From positions 1 to 64,000 of the forward strand of contig NZ_JAENJH010000005.1 of NCBI RefSeq assembly GCF_016595675.1: a stretch of 64,000 bases of DNA, read 5' to 3'. Source of the stretch: Prauserella cavernicola (lineage in GTDB: Bacteria > Actinomycetota > Actinomycetes > Mycobacteriales > Pseudonocardiaceae). The translations under genes were made by a program, and so were the position numbers. Of the stretch, positions 25,043-33,298 are shown piece by piece. The number at the start of each line of letters is the position of its first letter. The first letter of the stretch is position 1. Under the pieces are notes generated by a model, which had not been told where the DNA came from, ran no database searches, and saw only the letters and a program-made list of their open reading frames with translations.

Positions 25043-26050
25043 GCCCCGGCGGCGAGGCCACAGCACCACGACGAGCCCGGCGACGAGCATCGTCGCGAGC
25101 ACCAGGACCCCGGTCCCGACGTCGGCGCTGTCGCCCGCGCCGACCAGCAGGCTCCGCAGGCCCTCCGCCGAGAACCGGAACGGAGTCCACGACCACAGCA
25201 GGTTCTGGTACGCCGGGTTCAGCATCTCGGGCACCTGACTCGCCACCGAGGGCGCGAGCAGGTAGAGCGGGCCGAGGATCGCCATGGCCCTGATGCCGAG
25301 CAGCCGCAGCAGTCCGCCCTGCAGCGCCGCGAACGCCGTCGCGGTGAGGAACACGAACCCGACGGTGTTCCAGCCGAGGTGCAGCGACGAGTCCCACAAC
25401 GCGAGCAGGCCCACGAGGACACCACTCACCAGCACACCCGCGCCGAGCACCTGGGCGAGCCGTGCGAGCGGCGACGGCGTCCGGCCCGCCCGTAGCGAGA
25501 GCAGCGTCAGCACCGCCCCGGCGGCGAGCCCGCCGACCCACGCGAGCGCGCTGATGCCGAGCGGAGCGATCCGGCCTGCCACGCCGGTCTCGTGCAGGGT
25601 CTCGACGGCCACCTGAGGTACCGCCGCGCCGGGTGCGCTCTGGGCGAGCGCGCCCGTCACGGCCTGCCCGGCGCCGGTCAGGGCCTGCTGGGCGAGCTGC
25701 GTGCCAGCGGGGTTCACCGCGCCGGAGACCACCACGGTCGCGGCCGGTCCGGCCTGGCTCGCGGTGAGTTCGAGAACGCCGTAGACCTCCTTGTCCTCGA
25801 GCAGTTGCCTGCCCTCCGCAGGTGTCGTGACCCGCCAGGCGAGCGCCTCCCCGCCCTGGCCCGCGACCCGCACGGCCGCCTGACGCAGCGGCCCGTTCTC
25901 CGGCGCCGCGACGGCCACCGGCACATCCCTTGGCGCCGACGTGGTCTGCGCACCGAAGGTCAGAAACCCCAGCACCGTGGTGGCGACCGCGCCGACGAGC
26001 ATCGCCAGCACGACGAGCGGCGCGACCGCGCGCCTCGGTGGATCAGCCAT
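24911..26050 (-). CDS. ABC-2/YhgE-like integral membrane protein
   Basis: The product is 379 residues. An N-terminal membrane helix (about 13-35) is followed by an extracytoplasmic loop of about 120 residues and then five or six helices (about 165-340), the topology of ABC-2 type permeases and YhgE/Pip-like proteins. No ATPase gene is adjacent, so function is unclear. The ATG at 26050 follows GGAGG by 5 nt. The last 44 or so residues (GEEAEPQAAHGVVDVGVD onward) are encoded antisense to yjbQ and look unconstrained, so the functional protein probably ends near residue 335. A lost upstream stop or a frameshift are alternatives. Confidence 0.7.
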   Translation of the reverse strand: MADPPRRAVAPLVVLAMLVGAVATTVLGFLTFGAQTTSAPRDVPVAVAAPENGPLRQAAVRVAGQGGEALAWRVTTPAEGRQLLEDKEVYGVLELTASQAGPAATVVVSGAVNPAGTQLAQQALTGAGQAVTGALAQSAPGAAVPQVAVETLHETGVAGRIAPLGISALAWVGGLAAGAVLTLLSLRAGRTPSPLARLAQVLGAGVLVSGVLVGLLALWDSSLHLGWNTVGFVFLTATAFAALQGGLLRLLGIRAMAILGPLYLLAPSVASQVPEMLNPAYQNLLWSWTPFRFSAEGLRSLLVGAGDSADVGTGVLVLATMLVAGLVVVLWPRRRGSAGEEAEPQAAHGVVDVGVDQADRLPGAQREHAAEDGNARVWR

Positions 26051-26113
26051 TCCGACCTCCAATTCTCGACACGTTGAATTAAGAGGAACGGTACGACCGA
26101 GCCTCCGAAAATG

Positions 26114-26127
26114 TCAACGCTTGTTGA
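26114..26127. promoter_or_regulatory. Candidate TetR-type operator between the ABC-2-like and HAD genes
   Basis: TCAAC-gctt-GTTGA is a perfect 5-bp inverted repeat in the 94-bp divergent gap, and a related half site (ACGTTGAA) lies at 26068-26075. The gap is AT-richer than its surroundings. The regulator is not encoded nearby. Confidence 0.35.
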
Positions 26128-26144
26128 AATAGGGGGCCGGTAGC

Positions 26145-26855
26145 GTGGTCCCGGTGAACGACGATCCGAACCGCCTCGTGCTGTGGGACATCGACCTGAC
26201 GCTCATCGAGCTACCGGGAATCGGCGGGAGCTGGTACACCGAAGCCCTCGCCACCGCCGCCGGGATCGACCTCACCGAGATGCCGAAGTTCGCGGGCCGC
26301 ACCGAACTCGCCATCACCAGCGAACTGCTCACCGCACACGGCGTCGAGCCGACCGGCGCACTCGTGCGGCACGTGTGGCGCGAGCTGATCTCGGCCTCGA
26401 CGCGGTCGCGGCCGACGTTGAGCGAGCACGGGCGCGCGCTGCCGGGAGCCGCCGACGCGCTGACCGCGCTCGCCGCGCGGGACGGCGTCGTTCAGTCACT
26501 CGTCACCGGCAACCTGCCGGAGATCGCCGAGCACAAGCTCAGCGCGTTCGGGCTGCACGCCCACCTGGACTTCGAGATCGGCGGTTACGGCTCGTTCTCC
26601 GCGCACCGACCCGATCTCGTCGAGCGGGCCGTCGCGCTGGCGGAAGCCAAGCACGACACCCGGTTCGCGCCCGAGGCCGTGGTGGTGGTCGGCGACACCC
26701 CGCACGACGTCGAGTCGGCGCTGCGCCACGGCGCGATGGCCGTGGGCGTGGCCACGGGCTGGTTCGGCGGGGACGAGCTCCGCGAGAGCGGCGCACACCT
26801 CGTGCTGGACGATCTCTCCGACACCACGGCCGTACTGTCCGGGTTTCTGTCCTAA
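26145..26855 (+). CDS. HAD-superfamily hydrolase (phosphatase)
   Basis: The product is 236 residues. HAD motif I is LWDIDLTLIE (nucleophile Asp, DxDxT), motif II SLVTGN, and motif IV VVGDTPHDVE; a Lys in AEHKLSAFG fits motif III. A helical cap is inserted between motifs I and II, as in phosphoglycolate phosphatase-like subclass I enzymes. The substrate is unknown. The start may be the GTG at 26145 or the GTG at 26154; the first is spaced better from GGGGG. The stop overlaps the convergent downstream gene by 3 bp. Confidence 0.85.
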   Translation: MVPVNDDPNRLVLWDIDLTLIELPGIGGSWYTEALATAAGIDLTEMPKFAGRTELAITSELLTAHGVEPTGALVRHVWRELISASTRSRPTLSEHGRALPGAADALTALAARDGVVQSLVTGNLPEIAEHKLSAFGLHAHLDFEIGGYGSFSAHRPDLVERAVALAEAKHDTRFAPEAVVVVGDTPHDVESALRHGAMAVGVATGWFGGDELRESGAHLVLDDLSDTTAVLSGFLS

Positions 26856-27859
26856 GAGGTCGGTGAGGCAGGGACGGTCGTGCGATCGCGCTCGGGAACC
26901 GACCGGAGGCTGCGCACGATCTCGACCAGCTCGTCGCGCGTGGGCGCGCCCGCGTAGCCCTGGTCGGCGTAGGCCACCGCGACCGGGTACTTGCCTCCGC
27001 CCGCCGGCTCGACCGCGAGCGCGGCCACGAGCGCCCGTTCCGGAACGCAGTCGCCGCCCGCCGCGGGCGTCACCTCCACGACCGTGATGCTCGCAGCGCG
27101 GCCGTCGCCCTGCCCGAAGGACACGGTCACCGGCTCGTCCTCACCGGTCTCGAGTGCGGGCGCGTCGCCGCCGTCCGGCGAGTAGGCGTAGCCGGCGAGA
27201 CTCTCGGCGGTACTCCTCGCCGCGTCGGCGAGGCCGCTGCTCTCGACGGGCGTCACTCCCGCGCCGCCCTGGGAACTGCGGTCCTCGCACACTTCGTCGC
27301 CGGTGAACGCGCTGGCGGCGAGCGTGATGCCGGGGCCGGTGTCGTCGGCCTCCCAGCCGTGGATCACGCCCGGCTCGGGCGTCCACGACGGCGGCACGTC
27401 GTAGGCGTAGGCACCATCACCGCCCGGCACGGACTGCCAGCCCTCGACCACGGCGGGCACCACGACCTCGGGCCGCGGCGTGTACGGAGCCGCGGAGGCC
27501 GACGGCGGCGCCTCCTGCTCCGCGGAGTCGTCGGAGTCGTCGTTCGAGAGGCCGAAGGACAGACCGAGGCCGCTACCGAAGACGACCAGCGGCACGATGA
27601 ACGCGAACGGGGCCTTCACGCGGCGCGGTCCCGGAGCGCGCTGGGGCCGCTGCGTGGGCTGCGTCTGCGGCGTCGGCTGCGTCTGCGGCGTGGGCCGGGT
27701 ACGCGGAGCCTGCGGGGTCTCGAGCGACGACCGGATGTAGTCCGGTGTCGCGTCATTGGGGTCGGCGGGCTGGTAGCCGCCGATCCCCTTGAGCGCCGCA
27801 CGGTCCTCGTAGCCCAACCGGCTCGACAGGTCGTCCGGTTTGCGGCGCCACCACCCCAT
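26852..27859 (-). CDS. Single-pass membrane protein of unknown function
   Basis: The product is 335 residues. The cytosolic N-terminus (GWWRRKPDDLSSRLGYEDR) leads to a Pro/Thr/Gln-rich segment with a short tandem repeat (TPQTQP twice, about residues 58-69), a membrane helix at about 85-104 (FAFIVPLVVFGSGLGLSFGL), and an extracytoplasmic domain with two cysteines (DEVCEDRS, GGDCVPER). I do not recognise the family beyond actinobacterial hypothetical proteins. It lies 10 bp downstream of proS on the same strand and may share its transcript. Confidence 0.7.
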   Translation of the reverse strand: MGWWRRKPDDLSSRLGYEDRAALKGIGGYQPADPNDATPDYIRSSLETPQAPRTRPTPQTQPTPQTQPTQRPQRAPGPRRVKAPFAFIVPLVVFGSGLGLSFGLSNDDSDDSAEQEAPPSASAAPYTPRPEVVVPAVVEGWQSVPGGDGAYAYDVPPSWTPEPGVIHGWEADDTGPGITLAASAFTGDEVCEDRSSQGGAGVTPVESSGLADAARSTAESLAGYAYSPDGGDAPALETGEDEPVTVSFGQGDGRAASITVVEVTPAAGGDCVPERALVAALAVEPAGGGKYPVAVAYADQGYAGAPTRDELVEIVRSLRSVPERDRTTVPASPTS

Positions 27860-27869
27860 GCGCGAAACC

Positions 27870-29630
27870 CTACCGCTTGGTCAGCGCGACCACGTGCTCC
27901 ACGACGTCGTCGACGGCGATCTCGGAACGCTCGCCCGTGGCGCGGTCCTTGACCTCGACCACACCGTTGGCCAGGCCCCGGCCGACCACGAGGATCGTCG
28001 GGACGCCGACGAGTTCGGCGTCGGCGAACTTCACACCCGGCGACGCCTTGCGGTCGTCGAGCAGCACCCGCACGCCGCGCTCGGACAGCTGCGCCGCCAG
28101 GCGCTCCCCGCCCTCGGCCACGGACTCGTCCTTGCCCGCGATCACCACGTGCACGTCCGCGGGCGCGATGGACCGCGGCCACACGAGGCCGATCTCGTCG
28201 TGGTGCTGTTCGGCGATCGCGGCGACGAGGCGCGAGACGCCGATGCCGTAGGAGCCCATCGTGATCCGCACCGGCTTCGAGTCGGGGCCCAGCGCGTCCA
28301 GCTCGAAGACGTCGGCGTACTTGCGGCCGAGCTGGAAGATGTGGCCGATCTCGATGCCGCGCGCGGCGACCAGCGTGCCCTTCCCGTCGGGCGAGGCGTC
28401 GCCCTCGCGCACCTCGGCGGCCTCGATGGTGCCGTCCGGCGTGAAGTCGCGGCCGCACAGCAGGTCGACCACGTGGTGGTCGGCCTTGTCGGCGCCGGTG
28501 ACCCACGCGGTGCCGTCGACGATGCGGGGGTCGACGAGGAACCGGACTCCGTTGGAGGCCAGCGCTCCCGGGCCGATGTAGCCCTTGACCAGGAAGGGGT
28601 TGGCGGCGAAGTCGGTGTCCTCGAGCAGGGCGACCTCGGCGGGCTCGAGCGAGGCCTCGAGGCGCTTCATGTCGACCTCGCGGTCGCCCGGCACACCGAC
28701 GGCCAGCAGCTTCCAGTCCTTCTCGCCGGGCTGGCGGGTCTTCACGAGCACGTTCTTGAGCGTGTCCGCGGCGGTGAACGTGCGGCCGAGGTCGGCCGAG
28801 GCGTTCAGGTAGTCGACCAGTGTCTCGATGGTCGGAGTGCCCGGCGTGTAGTGCACCTGCGCCTCGGGCCTGCCCTCGAGCGGCTGCGCGGCGGGCGCGG
28901 TGGTGACGACGGCCTCGACGTTGGCGGCGTAGCCCGATCCGTTGCTGCGGACGTAGGTGTCCTCACCGGTCTCGGAGACCGCGAGGAACTCCTCCGACGC
29001 CGAACCGCCCATGGCGCCCGAGGTCGCCGACACGACGACGTAGTCGAGGCCGAGGCGGTCGAAGATCTTGATGTAGGCGGCGCGGTGCAGCTGGTACGAC
29101 CGCTCGAGACCCTCGTCGTCGAGGTCGAAGGAGTACGAGTCCTTCATGACGAACTCGCGGCCGCGCAGGATGCCCGCGCGGGGCCGGGCCTCGTCCCGGT
29201 ACTTCGTCTGCACTTGGTACAGCATGACCGGGTAGTCCTTGTAGGAGCTGTACTCGCCCTTCACCGTGAGCGCGAACAGTTCCTCGTGTGTCGGGCCGAG
29301 CAGGTAGTCGACACCCTTGCGGTCCTGGAGCCGGAACAGCAGCGGGCCGTACTCGGACCACCGGCCGGTCGCCTCGTAGGGCTCCTTCGGCAGCAGCGCG
29401 GGGAACTGGATCTCCTGCGCGCCGATCGCGTCCATCTCCTCGCGGACCACCGTCTCGATGTTGCGCAGCACGCGCAGTCCGAGCGGGAGCCAGGAGTAAC
29501 CGCCCGGGGCCACCCTGCGGACGTAGCCCGCCCGAACCAGCAGCTTGTGGCTGGGTACCTCGGCATCCGCCGGGTCCTCACGCAGCGTGCGCAGGAACAG
29601 CGACGACATCCTGGTGATCGGGGTGTTCAC
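27870..29630 (-). CDS. proS: Prolyl-tRNA synthetase
   Basis: The product is 586 residues, a class II synthetase that charges tRNA-Pro. It has the bacterial architecture: catalytic core with motif 1 near [19 protein letters not shown], motif 2 with [17 protein letters not shown], an editing insertion domain (about 230-380), motif 3 [14 protein letters not shown], and the C-terminal anticodon-binding domain with [17 protein letters not shown]. The GTG at 29630 is preceded by AGGAG at 6 nt. The length is normal for the bacterial type. Confidence 0.97.
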   Translation of the reverse strand: MNTPITRMSSLFLRTLREDPADAEVPSHKLLVRAGYVRRVAPGGYSWLPLGLRVLRNIETVVREEMDAIGAQEIQFPALLPKEPYEATGRWSEYGPLLFRLQDRKGVDYLLGPTHEELFALTVKGEYSSYKDYPVMLYQVQTKYRDEARPRAGILRGREFVMKDSYSFDLDDEGLERSYQLHRAAYIKIFDRLGLDYVVVSATSGAMGGSASEEFLAVSETGEDTYVRSNGSGYAANVEAVVTTAPAAQPLEGRPEAQVHYTPGTPTIETLVDYLNASADLGRTFTAADTLKNVLVKTRQPGEKDWKLLAVGVPGDREVDMKRLEASLEPAEVALLEDTDFAANPFLVKGYIGPGALASNGVRFLVDPRIVDGTAWVTGADKADHHVVDLLCGRDFTPDGTIEAAEVREGDASPDGKGTLVAARGIEIGHIFQLGRKYADVFELDALGPDSKPVRITMGSYGIGVSRLVAAIAEQHHDEIGLVWPRSIAPADVHVVIAGKDESVAEGGERLAAQLSERGVRVLLDDRKASPGVKFADAELVGVPTILVVGRGLANGVVEVKDRATGERSEIAVDDVVEHVVALTKR

Positions 29631-29734
29631 GGTGTTCTCCTAGGAAGGACATAGACGTTCATCGAAGGGTAGTCAACCCGTCCCCAACTGCCGCAACCGG
29701 GATTTCGTCGTACCCGTTTCGTACCGTCGGTCGC

Positions 29735-30088
29735 ATGACGATCCGACTGGGAATGGTGACCATCGACTGCGCTCGCCCGCGCGAGCTCGCGGAGTTCTGG
29801 CGTCAGGCGCTCGACATCGAGATCGCCGGTGACTACGGCGATTTCGTGATGCTGGCGAGCGCCGAGGAAGCGGGTGTGCGACTGGCGCTGCAACGCGTGC
29901 CGGAACCACGCGAGGGCAAGAACAGGGTGCACTTGGATCTCGAGACCGGCGACCGGGACGTCGAGGTCGCGCGGCTGACCGAGCTCGGCGCCACGCCCCT
30001 GTCCGAGCACGCGATGGACGGGTTCGGGTGGACCGTGCTGGCCGATCCCGAGGGCAACGAGTTCTGCGTGGGGAGCCCGCACGGCTGA
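29735..30088 (+). CDS. VOC-family (glyoxalase-like) protein
   Basis: The product is 117 residues, a single VOC module pair of beta-alpha-beta-beta-beta units. Visible are DCARPRELAEFWRQALDIEI near the start (first residues), a central NRVHLDLETGD with a metal-ligand-like His, and DPEGNEFCVGSP at the C-terminus. Many such proteins in actinobacteria are uncharacterised. It lies 9 bp ahead of yaaA, so the two are probably cotranscribed. Confidence 0.85.
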   Translation: MTIRLGMVTIDCARPRELAEFWRQALDIEIAGDYGDFVMLASAEEAGVRLALQRVPEPREGKNRVHLDLETGDRDVEVARLTELGATPLSEHAMDGFGWTVLADPEGNEFCVGSPHG

Positions 30089-30097
30089 GGATTAGAC

Positions 30098-30850
30098 TTG
30101 GCCGCCGTGCTCGTTCTGCTTCCTCCCTCCGAGACCAAGGCCGACGGCGGCGACGGCGGTCCGCTCGACCTCGACGCGCTCTCCTTTCCCGAGCTGAACC
30201 CGTTGCGGCGCAAGCTCGTCGACGCACTCGTGGAGCTCTCCGCCGACGTGCCGGCCAGCCTGGCGGCGCTCGGGCTGTCGGAGCGGCAGGAGGACGAGGT
30301 GGAGCGCAACGCGCGGCTGTGGGCCGCCCCGACCACGGGCGCGCTCCACCGCTACACGGGCGTGCTCTACGACGCGCTCGGCGCGGCGAGCTTCAGCAAG
30401 GCCGAACTGGCGAGGGCGGGCGGACGGCTCGCGGTGGCCTCGGCGCTGTTCGGCGTGGTGCGCGCGCACGACCCGATCCCGGCGTACCGCCTCTCGGGCG
30501 GCAGCACGATGCCCGGTTTCGGCACGCTGCGCTCGCTGTGGCGGCCGGCGCTCGAACCGGCGCTCGCCGAGGTCGAGGGACTGGTGGTGGACCTGCGCTC
30601 CGGGACGTACGCGGCACTCGCGCGGGTGCCAGGCGCGGTGACGGTCCGCGTGGTCACCGAGGACTCCTCCGGCAAGCGCAAGACGGTCAGCCACCACAAC
30701 AAGGCCTACAAGGGAAAGCTCGCCGCCGCACTGGCCACGAGCCGCAGCAATCCGTCCACTGTGGATGGCGTGGCAAGGGTGGCCGCGAAGGCGGGCATCG
30801 CCGTGGAGCGCACCGGCGAGCGCGAACTGGAACTGCTCACGAAGGCATGA
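30098..30850 (+). CDS. yaaA: YaaA family peroxide-stress protein (UPF0246)
   Basis: The product is 250 residues. The family opening is VLVLLPPSETK, followed by YTGVLYDALGA, IPAYRLSGGSTMPGFG, and SHHNKAYKGKLA near the C-terminus. In E. coli YaaA binds DNA and limits intracellular iron during peroxide stress. The start is taken as TTG at 30098, with GAGGA at a good distance; a GTG at 30107 is the alternative and would give the more usual N-terminus. The 3' end overlaps the convergent flavoprotein gene by 14 bp. Confidence 0.88.
   Translation: MAAVLVLLPPSETKADGGDGGPLDLDALSFPELNPLRRKLVDALVELSADVPASLAALGLSERQEDEVERNARLWAAPTTGALHRYTGVLYDALGAASFSKAELARAGGRLAVASALFGVVRAHDPIPAYRLSGGSTMPGFGTLRSLWRPALEPALAEVEGLVVDLRSGTYAALARVPGAVTVRVVTEDSSGKRKTVSHHNKAYKGKLAAALATSRSNPSTVDGVARVAAKAGIAVERTGERELELLTKA
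30755..30765. repeat. Palindrome TCCACTGTGGA (copy 2)
   Basis: A perfect 11-bp palindrome with a central T, inside yaaA coding sequence. Same motif as 20683-20693 and 39552-39562. Confidence 0.5.
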
Positions 30851-31937
30851 CGCGCTCGGGGCCGAGCGCGTCGAGATCCTCGCCCACGTGCTCGCCGAGC
30901 ACGAGTGAGGCCGCGAGGCTCGCCGCGTAGGGCCCGAGCGTGAGTCCCGACGGCCCGAACCCGCTGAGCACCGACACCTCGGGGTGCGCCGACAGCGGGC
31001 CGAGCAGCGGCCTGCCGTCCGGCGTCGCGGGACGGAAGCCGACGCGGGTCTCCAGCAGGGTCGCGTCCGCGAGCCCCGGCGCGACGGCCAGCGCGTGCTC
31101 CAGCACCTCGCGCTGTCCCGCCGCGGTGACGCGGTGGTCGAAGCCGGAACCGGTCTCGCGCGTCGCGCCCGCGACCACGCGCCCACCGGGGAACGCGAGC
31201 AGGTAGTGGCTCGACACCGGCAGCACCACGGGCCACGCCGCCGTGTCGGTGCCCGGCAGTTCGACGTGGCTGATCTGGCCGCGTTGCGGCGCCACGGCGA
31301 GGCGCACGCCCAGCGGGGCGAGCAGCTGCGCGCTCCACGCGCCCGCCGCCACGACCACGTGCTCGGCGGGCAGGTGCTCGCCGCCCGCGCGGACCCCGTC
31401 GACCCGCTCCCCCACCACGCTCAGCTCGGCGGGAGCATGCACCAGCCTGGCGCCGTGACCGGCCGCGGCGCGCAGCATCGCCGCACGCAGGGCGCGTCCG
31501 TCCACCCGGCCCGCGCCTGTGACGTGCACGGCGCCGAGCCCGGGAGCCAGCGCGGGGAACAGCGCGCGGGCCTCGGCCGGATCGAGCAGGCTCACCTCGC
31601 CCGCCTCGGGCCAGCGCCCCGCCCGCTCACGCACTCGCTGGTACGCGTCGGCGAGCTCGGTCTCGTCGGCCGAGACCACCATGCCGCCGACGAGCTCGAA
31701 CGACGAATCGGCGAGCCGCTCGGTGAAGTCGCGATGGTAGGCCGCGGCGCGCGCGGCGAAGGCAAGCTCGGCCTCGCCGAGGTTGCGCGAGGTCCACGGG
31801 CACACGATGCCCGCGCCCGCCGCGGTGGCCGTGCCGGCCAGGTCCGCGTCCACCACCACGACCTCGGCTCCGGAACGCGCGAGGTGGCAGGCCACCTCGG
31901 CACCGGCGATTCCCGATCCGATCACGACGATCCGCAT
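30837..31937 (-). CDS. FAD-dependent amino acid oxidase/dehydrogenase (DAO family, ThiO-like)
   Basis: The product is 366 residues. The N-terminal FAD-binding fold is RIVVIGSGIAGAEVACHLA (GxGxxG), with the ribose-contact Asp in VVVDAD. The C-terminal substrate domain ends with GFGPSGLTLGPYAA, the DAO-family signature. It most resembles glycine oxidase or D-amino acid dehydrogenase; no thi genes are adjacent, so thiamine synthesis is not supported. The ATG at 31937 begins exactly at the family start. The frame is open for 96 codons upstream without homology. It is divergent from the RIO kinase region. Confidence 0.85.
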   Translation of the reverse strand: MRIVVIGSGIAGAEVACHLARSGAEVVVVDADLAGTATAAGAGIVCPWTSRNLGEAELAFAARAAAYHRDFTERLADSSFELVGGMVVSADETELADAYQRVRERAGRWPEAGEVSLLDPAEARALFPALAPGLGAVHVTGAGRVDGRALRAAMLRAAAGHGARLVHAPAELSVVGERVDGVRAGGEHLPAEHVVVAAGAWSAQLLAPLGVRLAVAPQRGQISHVELPGTDTAAWPVVLPVSSHYLLAFPGGRVVAGATRETGSGFDHRVTAAGQREVLEHALAVAPGLADATLLETRVGFRPATPDGRPLLGPLSAHPEVSVLSGFGPSGLTLGPYAASLAASLVLGEHVGEDLDALGPERVMPS

Positions 31938-32046
31938 GGTCCACAGCGTGCCGGAATTCGGTTGCGAGCGCGGCGCGGAGCCGGGAACAGTGGGCGGACA
32001 CGACGGAAGAGTCCGGCGGGAGCCGGCGAGCTGGAGGAGGTGCCCG

Positions 32047-32103
32047 ATGTCAATCACGGTCCCGGGCGCGATCACCGCCCGCCCCTTCGCCCCGCCGCGC
32101 TGA
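32047..32103 (+). CDS. Candidate 18-residue peptide ORF ahead of the RIO kinase
   Basis: ATG at 32047 opens an 18-codon frame ending at TGA (32101-32103), encoding MSITVPGAITARPFAPPR. It is preceded by GGAGGAGG six bases upstream, among the strongest ribosome binding sites in the window, which is why I list it. It sits alone in the 209-bp divergent gap between the flavoprotein and RIO kinase genes, 43 bp before the kinase start. It may be a leader peptide or a small protein. There is no recognisable family and no run of regulatory codons. Confidence 0.4.
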   Translation: MSITVPGAITARPFAPPR

Positions 32104-32146
32104 GTCGCCGAGAACCGGCGGGGCCCCGACTTCAGGAGTCCAACCG

Positions 32147-33110
32147 GTGCGACCACACGACTTTTCCGATTTTTCCGATTTCGACGACATTTCCGACACG
32201 CGAATGCGTCGTCGGAGGCGCTCACCGCGCTTCGACGACGAACCCGCGCCCACCCGCAGCGGCAGGCTCACCGAGGACGAACGCGCTCGCCTCGAGCGTC
32301 TGCGCGAGGACGCCTACACCGAGACCCTGCTTCCTGGCGGAGCCGATCGCTGGTCCACCTGGGACGCGGGCGGTCATGGGCCCGCCCCGACCCGGCTGGG
32401 TGGTGACCGAACTCGCCGCCCTCGACTGGGAACTGGGCGTGCTCAAGACGGGCAAGGAAGCCGACGTCCACCTGCTGCGCCGCGGCCTGCCCGACGGCTC
32501 CCGCACCTGCCTGCTCGCCGCCAAGCGCTACCGCTCCGACCAACACAGGTTGTTCCACCGCGACGCGGGCTACCTCGAGGGCAGACGTGAGCGTCGCTCC
32601 CGTGAGGCGAGGGCGATGAGCAGGCGCAGCGCGTTCGGCCGCAACCTCATCGCGGAACGCTGGGCGGTGGCGGAGTTCGCCGCGCTGAGTCGCTTGTGGA
32701 CAGTGGGAGCACCGGTGCCGTACCCCGTCCAGCTGCACGGCACGGAGTTGCTGCTGGAGTTCGTCGGCCACGACGAGGTCGCCGCTCCCCGGCTCGCGGA
32801 GCTGCGACCGGAACCGGAGCTGCTGCGGGACCTGTGGCACCAGCTCGTGCTGGCACTGGAGCTGCTCGCGGCCGAGGGCCTGTGCCACGGCGATCTCTCG
32901 CCGTACAACCTGCTCGTCCACGATGGACGCTTGATGCTCATCGACCTGCCCCAAGTGGTCGATGTCGTCGCCAATCCGCGCGGGCTGGAGTTCCTCCAGC
33001 GTGACGTGCGCAACACAGCGAAGTGGTTCGCCGCACGGGGTCTGCCTCGCGACGTGATCGCCGAGGACGAGCTGGCCGCGAGCCTGGGCCGAAGTGCGGG
33101 GCCGCCCTGA
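32147..33110 (+). CDS. RIO-family serine protein kinase, interrupted by an apparent one-base frameshift
   Basis: A GTG at 32147 with AGGAG eight bases upstream starts a hydrophilic N-terminus (RPHDFSDFSDFDDISDTR, then RRRRRSPRFDDE). This frame runs to 32590, but kinase similarity switches frame near 32375-32390. The downstream frame contains the P-loop LGVLKTGKEADVHLL, the catalytic loop GLCHGDLSPYNLL, and IDLPQVVD, all RIO1-type hallmarks. Removing one base near GGTCATGGGCCCG gives a continuous 320-residue protein. Alternatives are a sequencing error, a pseudogene, or translation of a shorter kinase from the ATG at 32376, which has only a weak ribosome binding site. The catalytic domain itself is intact. 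Confidence 0.75.
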
Positions 33111-33119
33111 GGTAGAGTG

Positions 33120-33161
33120 GTGGGGCACCGCCAAGCCGAACGGTTTCTCGCGGTGCTCCAC
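33120..33161 (+). promoter_or_regulatory. Long hairpin in the leader of the DEAD-box helicase gene
   Basis: Arms 33120-33131 (GTGGGGCACCGC) and 33150-33161 (GCGGTGCTCCAC) pair at 11 of 12 positions around an 18-nt loop. There is no T-run after it, so it is more likely a leader structure than a simple terminator. It lies in the 188-bp gap between the RIO kinase stop and the helicase start. Confidence 0.5.
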
Positions 33162-33298
33162 CCATCAGTTGGCGCGTGGTGCTGCGTTGTGCCGTGCGCC
33201 GGGTCCGTCCCTGTGAACGCCCATCGCACCACCATCGCGACCTGCCCTGTGCGGGCAATCGGGCCTCCTTGCGACGTACCACGTCCGAGAGGCAATGC

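Noticed and set aside
32375-32395. Programmed ribosomal frameshift in the RIO kinase gene
   Set aside because: There is no slippery heptamer of the usual type and no clear downstream pseudoknot; mutation or read error fits better.
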